Assembly (NCBI GenBank): GCA_022510765.1
Contig: JAFLSU010000006.1
Coordinates: 1-64,000, forward strand
Length of the DNA stretch: 64,000 nt
Direction of reading: 5' to 3'
Source: Christensenellaceae bacterium
GTDB lineage: Bacteria > Bacillota > Clostridia > Christensenellales > CAG-138
Part shown: positions 63,181 through 64,000 of the stretch, piece by piece
Layout of the letters: each line of letters starts with the position of its first letter
Numbering within the stretch: position 1 is the stretch's first letter
Translations under genes and position numbers: made by a program
Notes under the pieces: model-generated
The model's input: only the letters and a program-made list of their open reading frames with translations
Databases searched by the model: none
Told to the model about the DNA's origin: nothing

Positions 63181-63465
63181 TTAATAGCTGCCGTTAAGAT
63201 AGCCGTGAAGCGTATCAAAGTGCTGGCGATGGTGCTGTGCGGCGGTTGTTGCCAGATTCTTGAGCGTCTGATCCGTGAAATAGTTGGCGTAAACCGTGCA
63301 CTTCTTATAGAGCAGTGCTTCCGCGTACATTTCATCCTGAATTACGGATAAATCCTTTGTATCGATGGATGATGCCGCCTCGGTATTCCAGTTGGATGAA
63401 CCCGTCTGCCTGAAGAACGGATCGCTGCCATTCTGCCAGCTCTGACCGGTCTGTTGGTTCTGCAT
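63181..63465 (-). CDS. CotF-family spore coat protein (second subunit)
   Basis: A 94-residue helical protein with an unordered Gln/Ser/Asn start. The core is DLSVIQDEMYAEALLYKKCTVYANYFTDQTLKNLATTAAQHHRQHF, the ferritin-like four-helix pattern of CotF proteins. ATG 63465 has AGGAGG seven bases before; an ATG at 63471 is too close. It is the first gene behind the sigma-G-type promoter. Confidence 0.85.
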   Translation of the reverse strand: MQNQQTGQSWQNGSDPFFRQTGSSNWNTEAASSIDTKDLSVIQDEMYAEALLYKKCTVYANYFTDQTLKNLATTAAQHHRQHFDTLHGYLNGSY

Positions 63466-63512
63466 AATCATGCCTCCTTGATGAGTTTTTGAGCGAAGAA
63501 TCCGCTCGCGAT

Positions 63513-63542
63513 TAGTATCCGCATAATCTCTTTATGAATTCA
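63513..63542 (-). promoter_or_regulatory. Sigma-G/sigma-F-type sporulation promoter of the CotF-like operon
   Basis: On the minus strand TGAATT and GATACTA are separated by 17 bases, close to the forespore consensus TGAATA..CATACTA. It lies about 50 bases before the start codon. Confidence 0.6.
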
Positions 63543-63672
63543 TCCGAGACCGAAAAAGCATATGCCAGTTTTTTAATTGTTTGACATTAAATTCCTTAAA
63601 AGGCAATAGATAAACTGTACATAGGATAGTACTCACTAATGACGTTAAAACTTAGTATTTGTTACTACGCGT

Positions 63673-64000
63673 TCAATTCAATGCGGGCATGCGCGCATCC
63701 GAAATATCGGAAGAAGCATCCGCAAACCCGCCCTGATTGTATTCACTTAGGCCAATGGCTATCCTGCAAACGAATTCCGTAACCGCAGGTGGATAGTTCG
63801 CCTGACAGGTAGGAAACAGCCGGCGCAGCTCCTCGTTGTTGGGAGCCTGCCAAGCGGTAGCGATCGAATAATGCATACACCTTGAAGCCTTCGGTCTTTG
63901 AACGCCAAAGTCACGCTTCAGTACCTCAAAGATGTCCACAGAGCGCGAATAATAGCCCTTTGGATTGGCTGCTACTGCCGAAATGGCCTGCACCAAGTAG
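63673..64000 (-). CDS. Spo0A C-terminal-type DNA-binding protein, 5' end outside the window
   Basis: About 109 residues are visible. The part from SVDIFEVLKRDFGVQRPKA through CMHYSIATAWQ, then LRRLFPTCQANYPPAVTEFVCRIAIGL, follows the Spo0A effector-domain pattern, in which the recognition helix precedes an AIEVAW-like helix and a C-terminal PTNSEFIAM-like segment. The frame is open to the window edge, so length and presence of a receiver domain are unknown. A TTG at 63996 is not a proven start. The window ends here. Confidence 0.6.
   Translation of the reverse strand, partial: YLVQAISAVAANPKGYYSRSVDIFEVLKRDFGVQRPKASRCMHYSIATAWQAPNNEELRRLFPTCQANYPPAVTEFVCRIAIGLSEYNQGGFADASSDISDARMPALN

Overview
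The window is about 64 kb of chromosome from a low-to-mid G+C, endospore-forming Bacillota, most likely in class Clostridia. The evidence is Gram-positive Shine-Dalgarno sites (AGGAGG types), LPxTG surface proteins with sortases, the def-fmt-rsmB-rlmN-stp-prkC-rsgA-rpe operon, RicT and RqcP homologues, two CotF-like coat proteins and a Spo0A C-terminal-type protein. A Christensenella-like relative is possible, but that is only an inference.

Layout. 1-310: four tRNA genes (Asp partial, CAT-anticodon, Glu, Pro) on the minus strand. 400-1870: a decayed ISL3-family element. 1.9-8.8 kb: a sortase-dependent pilus island on the minus strand (backbone pilin, two tandem class C sortases, minor pilin, a further sortase), preceded by a wrecked pilin-like gene and its promoter. 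8.8-9.03 kb: a 232-bp MITE with 24-bp inverted ends that resembles the ISL3 element. 9.1-12.1 kb: obg, nth and two small unrecognised genes. 12.2-22.7 kb: a ParC-like topoisomerase subunit, then a tightly overlapping operon of N-terminal processing (def, fmt), rRNA methylation (rsmB, rlmN), a PP2C/PASTA-kinase signalling pair, rsgA and rpe, headed by a structured RNA that may be 6S RNA. 23.1-29.3 kb: a P-loop protein, an acetyltransferase, a heterodimeric ABC exporter and a ferredoxin-type aldo/keto reductase.

29.5-42.5 kb holds two large paralogous genes (985 and 910 codons) that each fuse an N-terminal HD phosphohydrolase domain to an Hsp90/MutL-type (GHKL) ATPase domain. They lie about 7 kb apart, each with its own promoter. 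Between them are housekeeping genes: the nickel-pincer cofactor genes larE-larB-larC (no larA), rpsF-ssb-rpsR, glnS and an acetyltransferase. These two proteins are the best candidate here for a poorly described, possibly defensive, system.

42.7-46.7 kb: a membrane protein, an Orn/Lys/Arg decarboxylase-family enzyme, holB and ricT. 46.8-49.8 kb: ispF, ispD, rqcP and a foldase-like lipoprotein. 50-53.3 kb: a large anchored surface protein and rmuC. 53.4-62.8 kb: a family-2 glycosyltransferase, lpd, a UDPGP-family nucleotidyltransferase, a flotillin, an alpha/beta-hydrolase fused to a condensation-type acyltransferase, and a zinc-ribbon membrane protein. 62.9-64 kb: two CotF-like genes behind a sigma-G-type promoter and the 3' part of a Spo0A_C-type gene.

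No rRNA genes, CRISPR arrays, prophage or replication origin were seen. Most intergenic gaps hold recognisable promoters or terminators, which are listed.
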